DNA from: Chelativorans salis
GTDB lineage: Bacteria; Pseudomonadota; Alphaproteobacteria; Rhizobiales; Rhizobiaceae
Direction: 5' to 3'
DNA: 64,000 nt
NCBI RefSeq assembly: GCF_025336525.1
Contig: NZ_JAOCZP010000013.1
Coordinates: forward strand, 52,252-116,251
The translations under genes and the position numbers were made by a program. Under the pieces are notes generated by a model. That model was not told where the DNA came from, did no database searches, and worked only from the letters and a program-made list of their open reading frames with translations. Positions 17,221 through 25,323 of the stretch are shown piece by piece (position 1 is the first letter of the stretch; every line of letters starts with the position of its first letter).

Positions 17221-17951
17221 CACAACTGATCCACGGTTTTCGGAAAGATTGACTGGAACGCCTCGGCATACCGGGCGGGGCGCCCGCCCGCCTGCCCGCC
17301 GGAGTTGCGGCGGAACTGGTTGGCGCGGTTTTCCGCGACGTTCGTGTAGTAATCCCAAAGATGCTGCTGGCCTTCCATGCACTCGATGGCCGCGCGCTTC
17401 TTGTCCCACACCTCGGTGATGTCGAGTACGGTGTCTGGCTTCCAGCCGCACTGCTCGGTCTGATGCGGCTCGAAGAGATAGAGCTGCGGCGCCCCCAGCA
17501 CCTTCTCCCCCGGCTTGTGCCCCCAGGCCTGGGCGATCATGCGGCATTCGAGCGCCATCCGCGTCGCATAGGGGTGGTCGGTGTTGTACGGGTCCTCGAG
17601 TGAGTGCGAGAGCATGAACGCCGGCTGCACCCGGCGGATCACATCGACCAGCCGGTCTTTGGCCGCACGATCCATCTCCAGCGGATAGTCGCCCAGGTCG
17701 AAGAACTCGATCTCGTGCGCGTCGAGCGCCTTCGCCGCATTCTCCGCCTCCTTGCGCCGCGCCGCCTTGACGCCTTCCAGCGTTGCCCCTTCGCTCTTCC
17801 ACAGCTTGGCGCTCTCCCCCCGCTCGCCGTAGGAGAGGCAGACGATCGTGACGTCAAAACCCCGCCCCTGATGCAGCGCGATGGCGCCGCCGCAGCGCCA
17901 GACGAAGTCGGCCGAATGGGCGCTGATCACCAAAGCCGTCTTGTCGCTCAT
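17220..17951 (-). CDS. galB: 4-oxalomesaconate hydratase (GalB, PIG-L/LmbE-like)
   Basis: A 243-residue protein with the PIG-L fold but with [13 protein letters not shown] in place of the usual AHPDDE, a change characteristic of GalB rather than of deacetylases. [20 protein letters not shown] supplies further metal-site residues. GalB hydrates 4-oxalomesaconate to 4-carboxy-4-hydroxy-2-oxoadipate, substrate of the aldolase whose gene overlaps its stop codon. A generic deacetylase annotation would be misleading here. Confidence 0.88.
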   Translation of the reverse strand: MSDKTALVISAHSADFVWRCGGAIALHQGRGFDVTIVCLSYGERGESAKLWKSEGATLEGVKAARRKEAENAAKALDAHEIEFFDLGDYPLEMDRAAKDRLVDVIRRVQPAFMLSHSLEDPYNTDHPYATRMALECRMIAQAWGHKPGEKVLGAPQLYLFEPHQTEQCGWKPDTVLDITEVWDKKRAAIECMEGQQHLWDYYTNVAENRANQFRRNSGGQAGGRPARYAEAFQSIFPKTVDQL

Positions 17952-17961
17952 GGTCGGCCTC

Positions 17962-18930
17962 CTAGGATTTGTCCGTGCTTGTCTCCACCGGCGGCGTGCC
18001 GTGGGTGTGGAAGGATTCGATCGTCTTGAGGCCCCATGCCTGGCCCTTACGACGCTCGGCTTCGGTCCAGGTGACGGGCTGCCAGTCCGGCTGCAGGATC
18101 AGCCGCGCCCCGGCATTGGCGACCTCCACGCGGTTGCCCGCCGGCTCGTAAACATAGAGAAAGAAGGTGCCCTGGATGGCATGCTTGTGCGGTCCGGTCT
18201 CGATGAAGACGCCGTTTTCCAGGAAGATGTCGGCGGCTCTCAGCACGTCCTCGCGGCTGTCGACCGCGTAGGTGACATGGTGGAAGCGGCCGGACATGCC
18301 GGAATGATCCTCCGTGTAGGCAATGTCATAGCTCTTGTTGTTCACAGTGAACCAGCAGCCACCCAGGCGGCCGTTGTCGAGCTGGATCTGCTCCGTCACG
18401 CGGCTGCCCAGCGCCTCGCACATGAAGTCGCGGATGACCGAGACATCCCGGGCGAGAAGGTTGAGGTGGTCGAGCCGCCGCACGCACACGCCCCGCCCGT
18501 GATAACGCTGCGCCAGATTCTTGAGCGCCGGGCGCTCCTCCGGCGGCGCCTCATAGACCTTCGTGTCGTAGTAGAGTTCGAAGATGTGGCCGTCCGGATC
18601 GGTAAAGCGGTAAGCGCTCCCGTGCCCCCGATCACCATCGACCCAGCCGATCCCCCAGCCCATCTCCTCGATCACGGCAACCCGCCGTTCCAGCGCCTCG
18701 GGCGAAGTGGTGCGGTAGGCGACGTGGCCGACGCCTGTTGTGTCGGAACGGGTAAGCTTGAGCGTGTGGAACTCATAGTCGTCCCAGCCGCGCAGATAGG
18801 CGGATGTGTCATCGCGGCCGCTCTCGGTCAGGCCGTAGACATTAACGAAGAAGTCGAGGCTCTCATCGAACTTGTCCGTCAGCACCTCCACATGGCCAAG
18901 ATGAGCGACGTCAAAACAGGGTTCGGCCAT
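17962..18930 (-). CDS. VOC-type (type I) extradiol ring-cleavage dioxygenase
   Basis: A 322-residue two-module vicinal-oxygen-chelate protein. The C-terminal module has H155 (RRLDHLNLL), H217/H218 (GRFHHVTYAV) and E269 (GNRVEV), positions matching the iron ligands of catechol 2,3-dioxygenases such as XylE; the N-terminal module has lost them in part. It should insert O2 next to a catechol hydroxyl. It is transcribed with GalB, LigK and GalD and lies 10 bases before galB, so a substrate leading to oxalomesaconate (protocatechuate, gallate or 3-O-methylgallate) is the inference. ATG at 18930 has GAGGTGA upstream. Confidence 0.87.
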   Translation of the reverse strand: MAEPCFDVAHLGHVEVLTDKFDESLDFFVNVYGLTESGRDDTSAYLRGWDDYEFHTLKLTRSDTTGVGHVAYRTTSPEALERRVAVIEEMGWGIGWVDGDRGHGSAYRFTDPDGHIFELYYDTKVYEAPPEERPALKNLAQRYHGRGVCVRRLDHLNLLARDVSVIRDFMCEALGSRVTEQIQLDNGRLGGCWFTVNNKSYDIAYTEDHSGMSGRFHHVTYAVDSREDVLRAADIFLENGVFIETGPHKHAIQGTFFLYVYEPAGNRVEVANAGARLILQPDWQPVTWTEAERRKGQAWGLKTIESFHTHGTPPVETSTDKS

Positions 18931-18986
18931 TCTCTTCACCTCCCATTCTTCGTTCTGAGAAACGCGTATGCGACCATCTCGCTCCC

Positions 18987-20294
18987 CTAACCGCCGATCA
19001 TCGTATTGGGCAGGAACAATGCGATCTGCGGGAACAGGACGAGCAGGATCACCGCGACCAGCATCACCAGCCAGAACGGCATGACGCCGGCGAAAATGTC
19101 GCGCAGCGGAACGTTCGGCGCCACCGACTTGACGATGAAGACGTTGACGCCCACCGGCGGGCTGATCAGCCCCATCTCGAGGGTAAGCACCACCAGCACC
19201 CCGAACCAGATAGGATCGAAGCCGAGCGCGACGACGACCGGGAAGAAGATCGGCATCGTCAAGACAAGCATGGCAAAGCCTTCGAGGAACAGGCCGAGCA
19301 CCAGATAGCACAGAAGGATGAGCGCCAGGATGCCGGTCGGCCCGATGTCGAGGCCGGTCAAAAGCGTCGCCACCTCGTGCGGAATACGGCTCAGGGCGAG
19401 GAACGGGTTGAGCAGGTGCGCGGAGATCAGGATCAGCATGACGGTGGCCGTCGTGGCGATGGTATCGCGCACCGCATGGTAGAACGACTTCACCGTCAGC
19501 TGGCGCGCCACGACGCTGAAGACGATCACCAGCCCGGCGCCCACCGCCGCCGCCTCCACCGGCGAAAAGAAGCCGACATAGATGCCACCTATGGTCAAAA
19601 GCACGATGCCGATGATCGGAATGGCGCCCATAAGGGCGACCGACTTCTCCCGCAAACTCCTGTGCGGGCCCGTCGGCCCGTAGCTCGGCCGCATGATGGA
19701 GAGCGCCGTAATGAGCAGGATGAACAGGAGCAACAGCATGATGCCCGGCAGCACACCGGCGAGGAACAGCCGGCCGATCGATTGCTGCGTCAGGATGGCG
19801 TAGACCACGAAGCCGGTGGACGGCGGGATGAGGATGCCGAGTGTACCACCCGCCGCCACTGCACCCGTCGAAAGCCTGGGGTCGTAGTTGAAGCGCTCCA
19901 TCTCGGCCAGCGACACGCGGCCCATGGTCAGCGCGGAAGCGACCGAGGAGCCGCATAATGCTGCAAAGCCGCCGCAGCCGACGATGGTGGCCGAAGCGAG
20001 ACCACCCCTGATCGAGCCGATGATGGCGTATGCCGCGTCGTAGAGCCGCCGGCTCATGCCGCTGGCGGTCGCCACGTTGCCCATGAGAATGAAAAGCGGG
20101 ACCACGATCAGCTCCGCACTGGAAGCCAGCGTAAAGGTCTCGCTCGCCAGGAGGTTGAACGCGTTGGCCGGGCTCGACAGGACCGATACGCCCGCCAGCC
20201 CGACGACGAACATGGCGAAGGCGACAGGAACGCGCAGCGCAAGAAGCGCGAACAGCGCGAGGATACCGATCAAGCCGACCAGATCGGGGCTCAA
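18987..20294 (-). CDS. TRAP transporter large permease (DctM type), aromatic cluster 2
   Basis: A 435-residue multi-pass membrane protein with DctM blocks (GRVSLAEMERFNYDPRLSTG, GGTLGILIPPSTGFVVYAIL, LISPPVGVNVFIVKSV). It overlaps the small permease gene by 4 bases and precedes the dioxygenase gene on the same strand. It most likely imports the aromatic acid degraded by the downstream ring-cleavage enzymes. Confidence 0.93.
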   Translation of the reverse strand: MSPDLVGLIGILALFALLALRVPVAFAMFVVGLAGVSVLSSPANAFNLLASETFTLASSAELIVVPLFILMGNVATASGMSRRLYDAAYAIIGSIRGGLASATIVGCGGFAALCGSSVASALTMGRVSLAEMERFNYDPRLSTGAVAAGGTLGILIPPSTGFVVYAILTQQSIGRLFLAGVLPGIMLLLLFILLITALSIMRPSYGPTGPHRSLREKSVALMGAIPIIGIVLLTIGGIYVGFFSPVEAAAVGAGLVIVFSVVARQLTVKSFYHAVRDTIATTATVMLILISAHLLNPFLALSRIPHEVATLLTGLDIGPTGILALILLCYLVLGLFLEGFAMLVLTMPIFFPVVVALGFDPIWFGVLVVLTLEMGLISPPVGVNVFIVKSVAPNVPLRDIFAGVMPFWLVMLVAVILLVLFPQIALFLPNTMIGG

Positions 20295-20806
20295 AGCACC
20301 TCTCTCCCCTGCTCTCCGTGGACTTCAGGTCCCGCCAGAATGATCTCGACTGCCCGCAGCGCCATCGTCAGCGCCGTGAGAATGGAGAAGCCGGCCAACG
20401 CCCACTGGAACCACGCCTTGGGAAGGTTAATGATGTTGGTGGACAGGTTGAGCATCAGCGACAGCTGGGCCGACTGGATGACCTTCCATGCGATGGCCGA
20501 GAAGATCGCGGCACCGAGCATCGCCACGGCGATATCGATCGCGTGGTTCAGCCGCGGCGGGAAGGCGTTCTCGAAGATGTCGACAGCGATGTGCCCCTTG
20601 ATGCGGTCGCAATAGGCCATGCCGCCGAAGACGATGATCACCATCGACATCTGGCCAATGTCCTGCGCCCCGCGCAGCGGCGCACCGAAATAGCGGCCGA
20701 TCACGTCGACAAGCACGACGCAGGTGACAAGCACCAGCGCCGCGCTGCCGAGCAGGCTGGACAGGCCGATCAGCCTGTCCACGTTTGTCCGCAGGAAAGC
20801 CAGCAT
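20291..20806 (-). CDS. TRAP transporter small permease (DctQ type), aromatic cluster 2
   Basis: A 171-residue, four-helix membrane protein with LVDVIGRYFGAPLRGAQDIG and YCDRIKGHIAVDIFENAF. I started it at ATG 20806 (MLAFLRTNVDRL), because the 66 upstream codons are Arg/Asp/Gly-rich and belong to the shadow of the binding-protein gene. It sits between dctP (20 bases) and dctM (overlap). Confidence 0.88.
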   Translation of the reverse strand: MLAFLRTNVDRLIGLSSLLGSAALVLVTCVVLVDVIGRYFGAPLRGAQDIGQMSMVIIVFGGMAYCDRIKGHIAVDIFENAFPPRLNHAIDIAVAMLGAAIFSAIAWKVIQSAQLSLMLNLSTNIINLPKAWFQWALAGFSILTALTMALRAVEIILAGPEVHGEQGREVL

Positions 20807-20826
20807 CGAACCCGCTCGCCCGGCCG

Positions 20827-21822
20827 TCAGTTTCCGGTCATGGCGGTCAGCACGTCCTCTGCCCCCATCTCTTCGATCAGCTTCTCGCGCAGGGGATCGG
20901 CAATCTCGGTGAAGGTGGCGATCTCCTCCTCCGTCAGGTCGATCACCGTGTTGTCGGGATTGTCGCGCAGCGCCCGCAAGGTGCGCTCGGCCGAAGCGTT
21001 CCACCCTTCTTCGCCCTTCTGCGAAAGGCCGCGCCCCGTGTGCTCGTCTAGGATCGCCCGGTGCTCCTCGCTCAGGCCCTCGTAGCGCTCCTCGTTCATG
21101 ACCAGGTAGAACATGATGTGGCCGAGCGGTGCGCCGACCGTATAGGAGTTCGCCACCTCGTCGAGCTTGAAGTCATTGACGGCGCTGGCGCCCGTCACGA
21201 TGCCCTCGATCAGCCCCGTCTGCAGGGCATTGTACATCTCGCCGGCCGGCATCTGCACCGGTGTTGCCCCGAACGCCTCGACAAGGGCGCCCGGCACCGA
21301 GCCGGAGACACGGATGCGCAGGCCTTGCAGATCCTCGGGTGAACGTATCTCACGGTCGCGCATGATGAAGATGCTGGGCTCGGAGACCCAAAGCGCGAGC
21401 GGCCGCGTGCCTGGAAACTCGTCGGCAAGATGCTCGTCGAAGGCGTTCCACAGCATGTCGTAGCCGGTCATGCCTTCGGGGATGGCGCCGGGCATCTCGA
21501 CGATCATCGACTTGGGAAACTGCGAAGACGTATAGCCCGACAGGCCCCAGGTGATGTCGGCCACGCCCTGGACGGCGCGCACATACTGCTCCATCGGGCC
21601 AGCACCCAGCTCGCCGCCGGGATAGACCTGGATCGTCAGGTCTCCATTGCTGTCCGCCTCCACACCCTCGGAGAGCGGCTCCACCACAGAGGCGGTAACC
21701 ACATGGGCGGGCGCCACGAAATGCGCCAGCGACAGGGTCTCGCCCAGCGCCATTGCCGGCGCCGCGATCATGCTCGACGCCAGCATCAACAAACCGGCGG
21801 ACTGCTTGAAAAAAGCTCTCAT
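20827..21822 (-). CDS. TRAP transporter substrate-binding protein (DctP type), aromatic cluster 2
   Basis: A 331-residue secreted protein with a signal peptide (AGLLMLASSMIAAPAMA) and DctP features (YPGGELGAGPMEQYVRAVQG, LQGLRIRVSGSVPGALVEAF, EMYNALQTGLIEGIVTGASA). GGGAGGAAA precedes the ATG. The 131-base gap upstream contains GTATAA (21940-21945) and TTATAC (21969-21974) facing each other, possibly a regulator site. The substrate is inferred as a methoxylated or hydroxylated benzoate from the neighbouring genes. Confidence 0.92.
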   Translation of the reverse strand: MRAFFKQSAGLLMLASSMIAAPAMALGETLSLAHFVAPAHVVTASVVEPLSEGVEADSNGDLTIQVYPGGELGAGPMEQYVRAVQGVADITWGLSGYTSSQFPKSMIVEMPGAIPEGMTGYDMLWNAFDEHLADEFPGTRPLALWVSEPSIFIMRDREIRSPEDLQGLRIRVSGSVPGALVEAFGATPVQMPAGEMYNALQTGLIEGIVTGASAVNDFKLDEVANSYTVGAPLGHIMFYLVMNEERYEGLSEEHRAILDEHTGRGLSQKGEEGWNASAERTLRALRDNPDNTVIDLTEEEIATFTEIADPLREKLIEEMGAEDVLTAMTGN

Positions 21823-21952
21823 CTCATTTCCTCCCTGACGCCAACACGACCGCCGGCGCCGATACCGGCACGCGGCCCGATGACGAGGACAATGGTTAGG
21901 CCTGGAGCCGGGGCCGGGCCAATTCGAAGTCGGTTCGTGGTATAAGTTTTTG

Positions 21953-22841
21953 CTATAGTTGTGTTCGGTTATACAAGGTCAGTGCCCGCGAAACCACCTC
22001 CACCGCGTCCTCGCCGGGACTAAGGGCAGGGCCTAGCCCTCCAACCGCCTCCTGCACCTGTGCAATAGCCGAAGCCAGCGCTTCCCCGTCGGGAAGTCCG
22101 AGTTCTTTCATCGCAACGGCGGATTCGCGCATTTCGGCCGCGCGCCTGACGCCATGGGTCGCCACGCGCTCGAACTGGTAGGAGACGAAACGGGCCCAGT
22201 CGAATTGCGGAAAGGTCGGCGCCAGCGAGGCCCCTCACGCGATCCAGGCAGCCGGCCCTGTGCGCCGCGATCATCGTCTGCACGCTGATCGCCTCCAGGC
22301 CCTTGACGAAAAGGCTGCGCACCATCTTGACGGTCGCCGCCATCCCCGGCTCGGTGCCCACCGTCTCGAAGGCGAAGCCGTAGCCGTCGAGCGCGTCGAG
22401 CACGACCCCGTCGATGGCACCGGCGATCAGCACCGGCGAGCGGTGGCCGCGCGGGTGCACCGGCGACATCACCGCCATGTCGATGTAAGCACAACCGTTT
22501 TCCGCAAATAGCGCCGCCGTCTGCTGCTTGACGCCGGCGGAGACGGAATTGATGTCGATATAGACCTGTCCGGCGCCCACCGCCCCGGCCACCGAGCGGC
22601 CGGCTTCAAAGCTGGAGGCGGCGGTGACGGCGCAGATCACCCAGTCCGCGTTGGCGACTGCCTCTTCCGGCCTTTCCGCCAGCAGCACGCCGAGAGCCTC
22701 GGCGGCAGCACGCATCGAAGCATCATCGCCGGTGCCGAGAAGGATGTCATAGGCCGAAAACGCGATGCCGCCGTCGCGTTCGCGGAACGAGCCGGCAAAG
22801 GCGCGGGCGGCTTCGCCGAAGCCGATGAACGCGATATGCAT
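21953..22841 (-). pseudogene. NAD-binding 6PGDH/3-hydroxyisobutyrate dehydrogenase-like protein, frameshifted
   Basis: The N-terminus MHIAFIGFGEAARAFAGSF is a Rossmann NAD(P) motif, followed by DMAVMSPVHPRGHRSPVLI and MVRSLFVKGLEAI, as in beta-hydroxyacid dehydrogenases with a DUF1932 tail. Near 22231-22237, at a run of four Cs, the frame is lost: the original frame ends at 22020, while the other frame continues QFDWARFVSYQFERVATHGV and RRAAEMRESAVAMKELGLP to a stop at 21953. One base gained or lost explains it. The start at 22841 has GAGAGG upstream. The gene lies between an O-demethylase and a TRAP operon; its substrate is unknown. A sequencing error remains possible. Confidence 0.8.
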
Positions 22842-22884
22842 GGCATTCCTCTCCCCAAGGCTGCAGGGCTTTGCGCCCGGCACC

Positions 22885-24294
22885 TCAGCTCACAGGCCCG
22901 CCCTCGGCGCGCCAGCCCTTGCCGACATACACCTTGCGCGCTGCTTCGGCGTAGGGAACCGGGCTGACGACGGCGCGAATCTCCTTCTGCGCGTGCGGCT
23001 CGACGGTGGGCTTCGCCGTACCGCCTCCCTCCTCGCCCCAGACGAATATAACCTCCGTGCCCGGCTCGGCATATTCGGCATCGAGAATGGCCAGCGTCAG
23101 CATCCTGCGTTCGTTGGAACTGTAACCGATCCAGGTGGAAAGGCCGACCGTCTTTCCGCCTGCGGTCACCTTGTCGAAGGGGTGCATGGAATAGACAGCC
23201 GACGGGAATTCCATGAACTTGGCGCGGACCTCCCCCTTCTCGAACTGCGAGGCGATAGCGCGCATCACGTCCTCGTTCTCCAGCGCCAGTGTGACCTTCT
23301 TGCGGTGCGGCTCCCCGGCCTTCTTCTCCAGCGCCTCGCGGCCGATGAAGTCGTGGTCGAACTTCACCACATGGCCGTAGCCGAGATCCCACGGGGTCAG
23401 GTAATAATCCTCGATATCGTCGGAAGCGAAGCTGCCGCCGATCGAGGCCTTGGCTTCGTAGCCGTCATCCGGCAGCCACTCCCGGTAGGCCCTCATCTTT
23501 TCGCCCGTATAGATCGCCGGCAACGGCGAGGGGATCCAGCCCGATTCCAGCGTATTCGACGAGTAGGCCCGCCCGCCCACCTGCAGGAGGCCGAACTCCT
23601 CGCCCGCAGCGACGATCGCCTCGCGCACCGCCTCGCCGTCCGCCCAGGGGCCGAAGAACTCGAAGCCGGGCTGGCCGGCCATGCCATGGCGCAGCGCCCG
23701 CACTTTCCTGCCGGCGATCTCGACCGGCGCCATGTTGAAGAACTTGATGTCCGGCGCCGGCCCTCCCAGCACCTTTTCGATGACCTTCATCGCGTTCGGC
23801 CCCTGCACCTGAAAGCGGTAGGACTTGCGGTTGAAGGGATCGGGGCGCGCCGCCGAGCGCTCGTCGAGCTCGGTCTTCACGTCATAGCCGCCGGTCTCGG
23901 CGTGAAAGCGCACCCAGTTCAACGCCGGGATGCGGCCGACGAGGTTGAACGTGTTCTCGGCTAGATAGAACAGGATGACGTCGCCGATCACATAGCCGTC
24001 AGGGCTGCACGGGATGAACTGCTTGGCCTTGTCGATGGCGAAATGGGCGAAGCTGTTGATGCCGAGATTGGAGAGCAGCCTGAGCGCGTCCGGCCCTTCC
24101 ACCGCAAGGTCGGCCATATGGTAGGACTGGTTGAAGAGCACGCAGGTGTTCTGCCACGCCGCCTGCTCGTCACGCCAGTTGGTGAATTCCGGCGGCACGC
24201 CGGGATAGACGTTGGGACCTGTTATCTGATTGCGGAGGAGTTCGACGGGATTGCCACAATCCTGGAGCAGGACCTCAAGGCTTCGTCGCGACAT
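22885..24294 (-). CDS. Tetrahydrofolate-dependent aromatic O-demethylase (LigM/DesA-like), copy 1
   Basis: A 469-residue member of the GcvT-like aminomethyltransferase family, resembling vanillate/syringate O-demethylases LigM and DesA: NPVELLRNQITGPNVYPGVP, FTNWRDEQAAW, SYHMADLAVEGPDALRLLS, then GGSFASDDIEDYYLTPWDLG and FDHDFIGREALEKK. These enzymes move the aryl methyl group to tetrahydrofolate. Length fits LigM (about 470) rather than GcvT (about 370). I chose ATG 24294 (MSRRSLEVLL) with GGGAGGAAG upstream over an upstream ATG. A near-perfect TTCA-N6-TGAA motif lies 20 bases before the start. Confidence 0.85.
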   Translation of the reverse strand: MSRRSLEVLLQDCGNPVELLRNQITGPNVYPGVPPEFTNWRDEQAAWQNTCVLFNQSYHMADLAVEGPDALRLLSNLGINSFAHFAIDKAKQFIPCSPDGYVIGDVILFYLAENTFNLVGRIPALNWVRFHAETGGYDVKTELDERSAARPDPFNRKSYRFQVQGPNAMKVIEKVLGGPAPDIKFFNMAPVEIAGRKVRALRHGMAGQPGFEFFGPWADGEAVREAIVAAGEEFGLLQVGGRAYSSNTLESGWIPSPLPAIYTGEKMRAYREWLPDDGYEAKASIGGSFASDDIEDYYLTPWDLGYGHVVKFDHDFIGREALEKKAGEPHRKKVTLALENEDVMRAIASQFEKGEVRAKFMEFPSAVYSMHPFDKVTAGGKTVGLSTWIGYSSNERRMLTLAILDAEYAEPGTEVIFVWGEEGGGTAKPTVEPHAQKEIRAVVSPVPYAEAARKVYVGKGWRAEGGPVS

Positions 24295-24312
24295 CAGCTT
24301 CCTCCCAAAATG

Positions 24313-24328
24313 CTTCATGGATATGAAG
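24313..24328. promoter_or_regulatory. Palindrome CTTCAT-N4-ATGAAG, likely IclR operator 1
   Basis: CTTCAT (24313-24318) faces ATGAAG (24323-24328). The core TTCATGGATATGAA shares the pattern TTCA-N6-TGAA, including a central ATAT-like step, with the site upstream of the IclR gene. It is positioned to control O-demethylase copy 1. Confidence 0.6.
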
Positions 24329-24389
24329 TACATATACATGAAAACAGCCGAGTCGCCTCCTTGTCAAGCGGCGATGATGGGCGCCCATT

Positions 24390-24416
24390 CCTCGCCCCCA
24401 CGAATGTGGGGCGAGG
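24390..24416. repeat. GC-rich hairpin between O-demethylase 1 and IclR
   Basis: CCTCGCCCCCAC (24390-24401) pairs with GTGGGGCGAGG (24406-24416) with one bulged C. There is no T-run for either strand. It resembles the palindromic intergenic mosaics elsewhere in this window and may also limit read-through from the IclR gene. Confidence 0.5.
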
Positions 24417-24461
24417 AACCGTCGGCCGCATGCTCCGAGCCAAGCCTTGGCCGACCAGTCT

Positions 24462-25211
24462 CTACCCTCTCTCCGGCCCCCACCCGTGCATCTCATCCAC
24501 GATCCGGACGATCTCACCGGCGATCCTTCTCTCGGTGGGATGGTCGAAGCGGGGAGAAGGGATCGCCACGCTCAGGCTGTACTGGCGGTCGAGTGCGACG
24601 CCGATGCCCATGACGCCGATCGTATGCTCCTCTCTCGACAGGGCGTATCCGCGGTCGGCGGTGCGTTTCAGGTCCTCCCGCAGGCTTTTTTCATCCACCA
24701 GCGTATAGGGCGTGAAGCGGGCGCGCGGCATGGTCGTCAGGCATTCGTCGCGTTCATCGGGCGGAAGCGCCGCCAGAAGCGCCTTGCCGGAGGCGAAGCT
24801 ATGCAACGGCACGCGCATGCCCTTCTGCGGCGTGAAGCGCAGCGGGTGGGCGGAAAGCTCGACGTCCACGACCTCTACATCATTGCCGCGCCGGATGAAG
24901 AGTGACGATGTCTCCCCCGTCGCACGGGTGATAGCACGCAGGATCGCCGCCCGCCGTTCGGCGAGCGTCGGCGGGTCGCCGGAGGCAAGCCGCGCGAGCG
25001 CCGGGCCGATCACGTAGGCCCGGTCGGCCCCGGGCAAAAGCCAGTTGCGGCTGACCAGCGTCGTCAGCAGATAGGAAAGGCTGCTCTCGGGAATGCCCGT
25101 GGCACGGCTGATCTCACGCGCCGTCGCCGAACCGCACCGCGAGACCTGCTCAATGATATCAAGAGCGCGGGCAGCGGACTTGACAGAGGCTTGCTGTTTG
25201 TCTTTCATCAT
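24462..25211 (-). CDS. IclR-family transcriptional regulator
   Basis: A 249-residue regulator with an N-terminal winged helix (ALDIIEQVSRCGSATAREIS, GIPESSLSYLLTTLVSRNWL) and a C-terminal IclR effector domain (GMRVPLHSFASGKALLAALP, RGYALSREEHTIGVMGIGVA). IclR proteins such as PcaR/PobR commonly control aromatic catabolism. It sits between two O-demethylase paralogs with matching TTCA-N6-TGAA palindromes upstream of both, so it probably regulates both and itself. Confidence 0.9.
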   Translation of the reverse strand: MMKDKQQASVKSAARALDIIEQVSRCGSATAREISRATGIPESSLSYLLTTLVSRNWLLPGADRAYVIGPALARLASGDPPTLAERRAAILRAITRATGETSSLFIRRGNDVEVVDVELSAHPLRFTPQKGMRVPLHSFASGKALLAALPPDERDECLTTMPRARFTPYTLVDEKSLREDLKRTADRGYALSREEHTIGVMGIGVALDRQYSLSVAIPSPRFDHPTERRIAGEIVRIVDEMHGWGPERG

Positions 25212-25219
25212 TATGTAGC

Positions 25220-25233
25220 TTCAAATATGTGAA
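25220..25233. promoter_or_regulatory. TTCA-N6-TGAA palindrome, likely IclR operator 2
   Basis: TTCAAATATGTGAA lies 9 bases upstream of the IclR start and 91 bases before O-demethylase copy 2 on the other strand. It has the same half-sites and spacing as the site at 24314-24327. Placement suits both autoregulation and control of the divergent gene. Confidence 0.6.
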
Positions 25234-25323
25234 ATTCCGAATTCCGTCAATTCGCTACGCTCGGGGTGGAGAGGGCGTTAGCACGGCAGCGCGTGAAGCG
25301 GGAGCGGCATGGGAGGACACGAA

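Noticed and set aside
17221..17802. N-terminal extension of the LigK-type aldolase frame
   Set aside because: Shadow of the GalB gene; the aldolase family start is at 17220.
18931..19956. N-terminal extension of the VOC dioxygenase frame
   Set aside because: It overlaps dctM and does not look like protein; ATG 18930 has a good ribosome site.
24390..24416. GC-rich hairpin considered as a Rho-independent terminator
   Set aside because: No T-run on either strand; kept only as a repeat.
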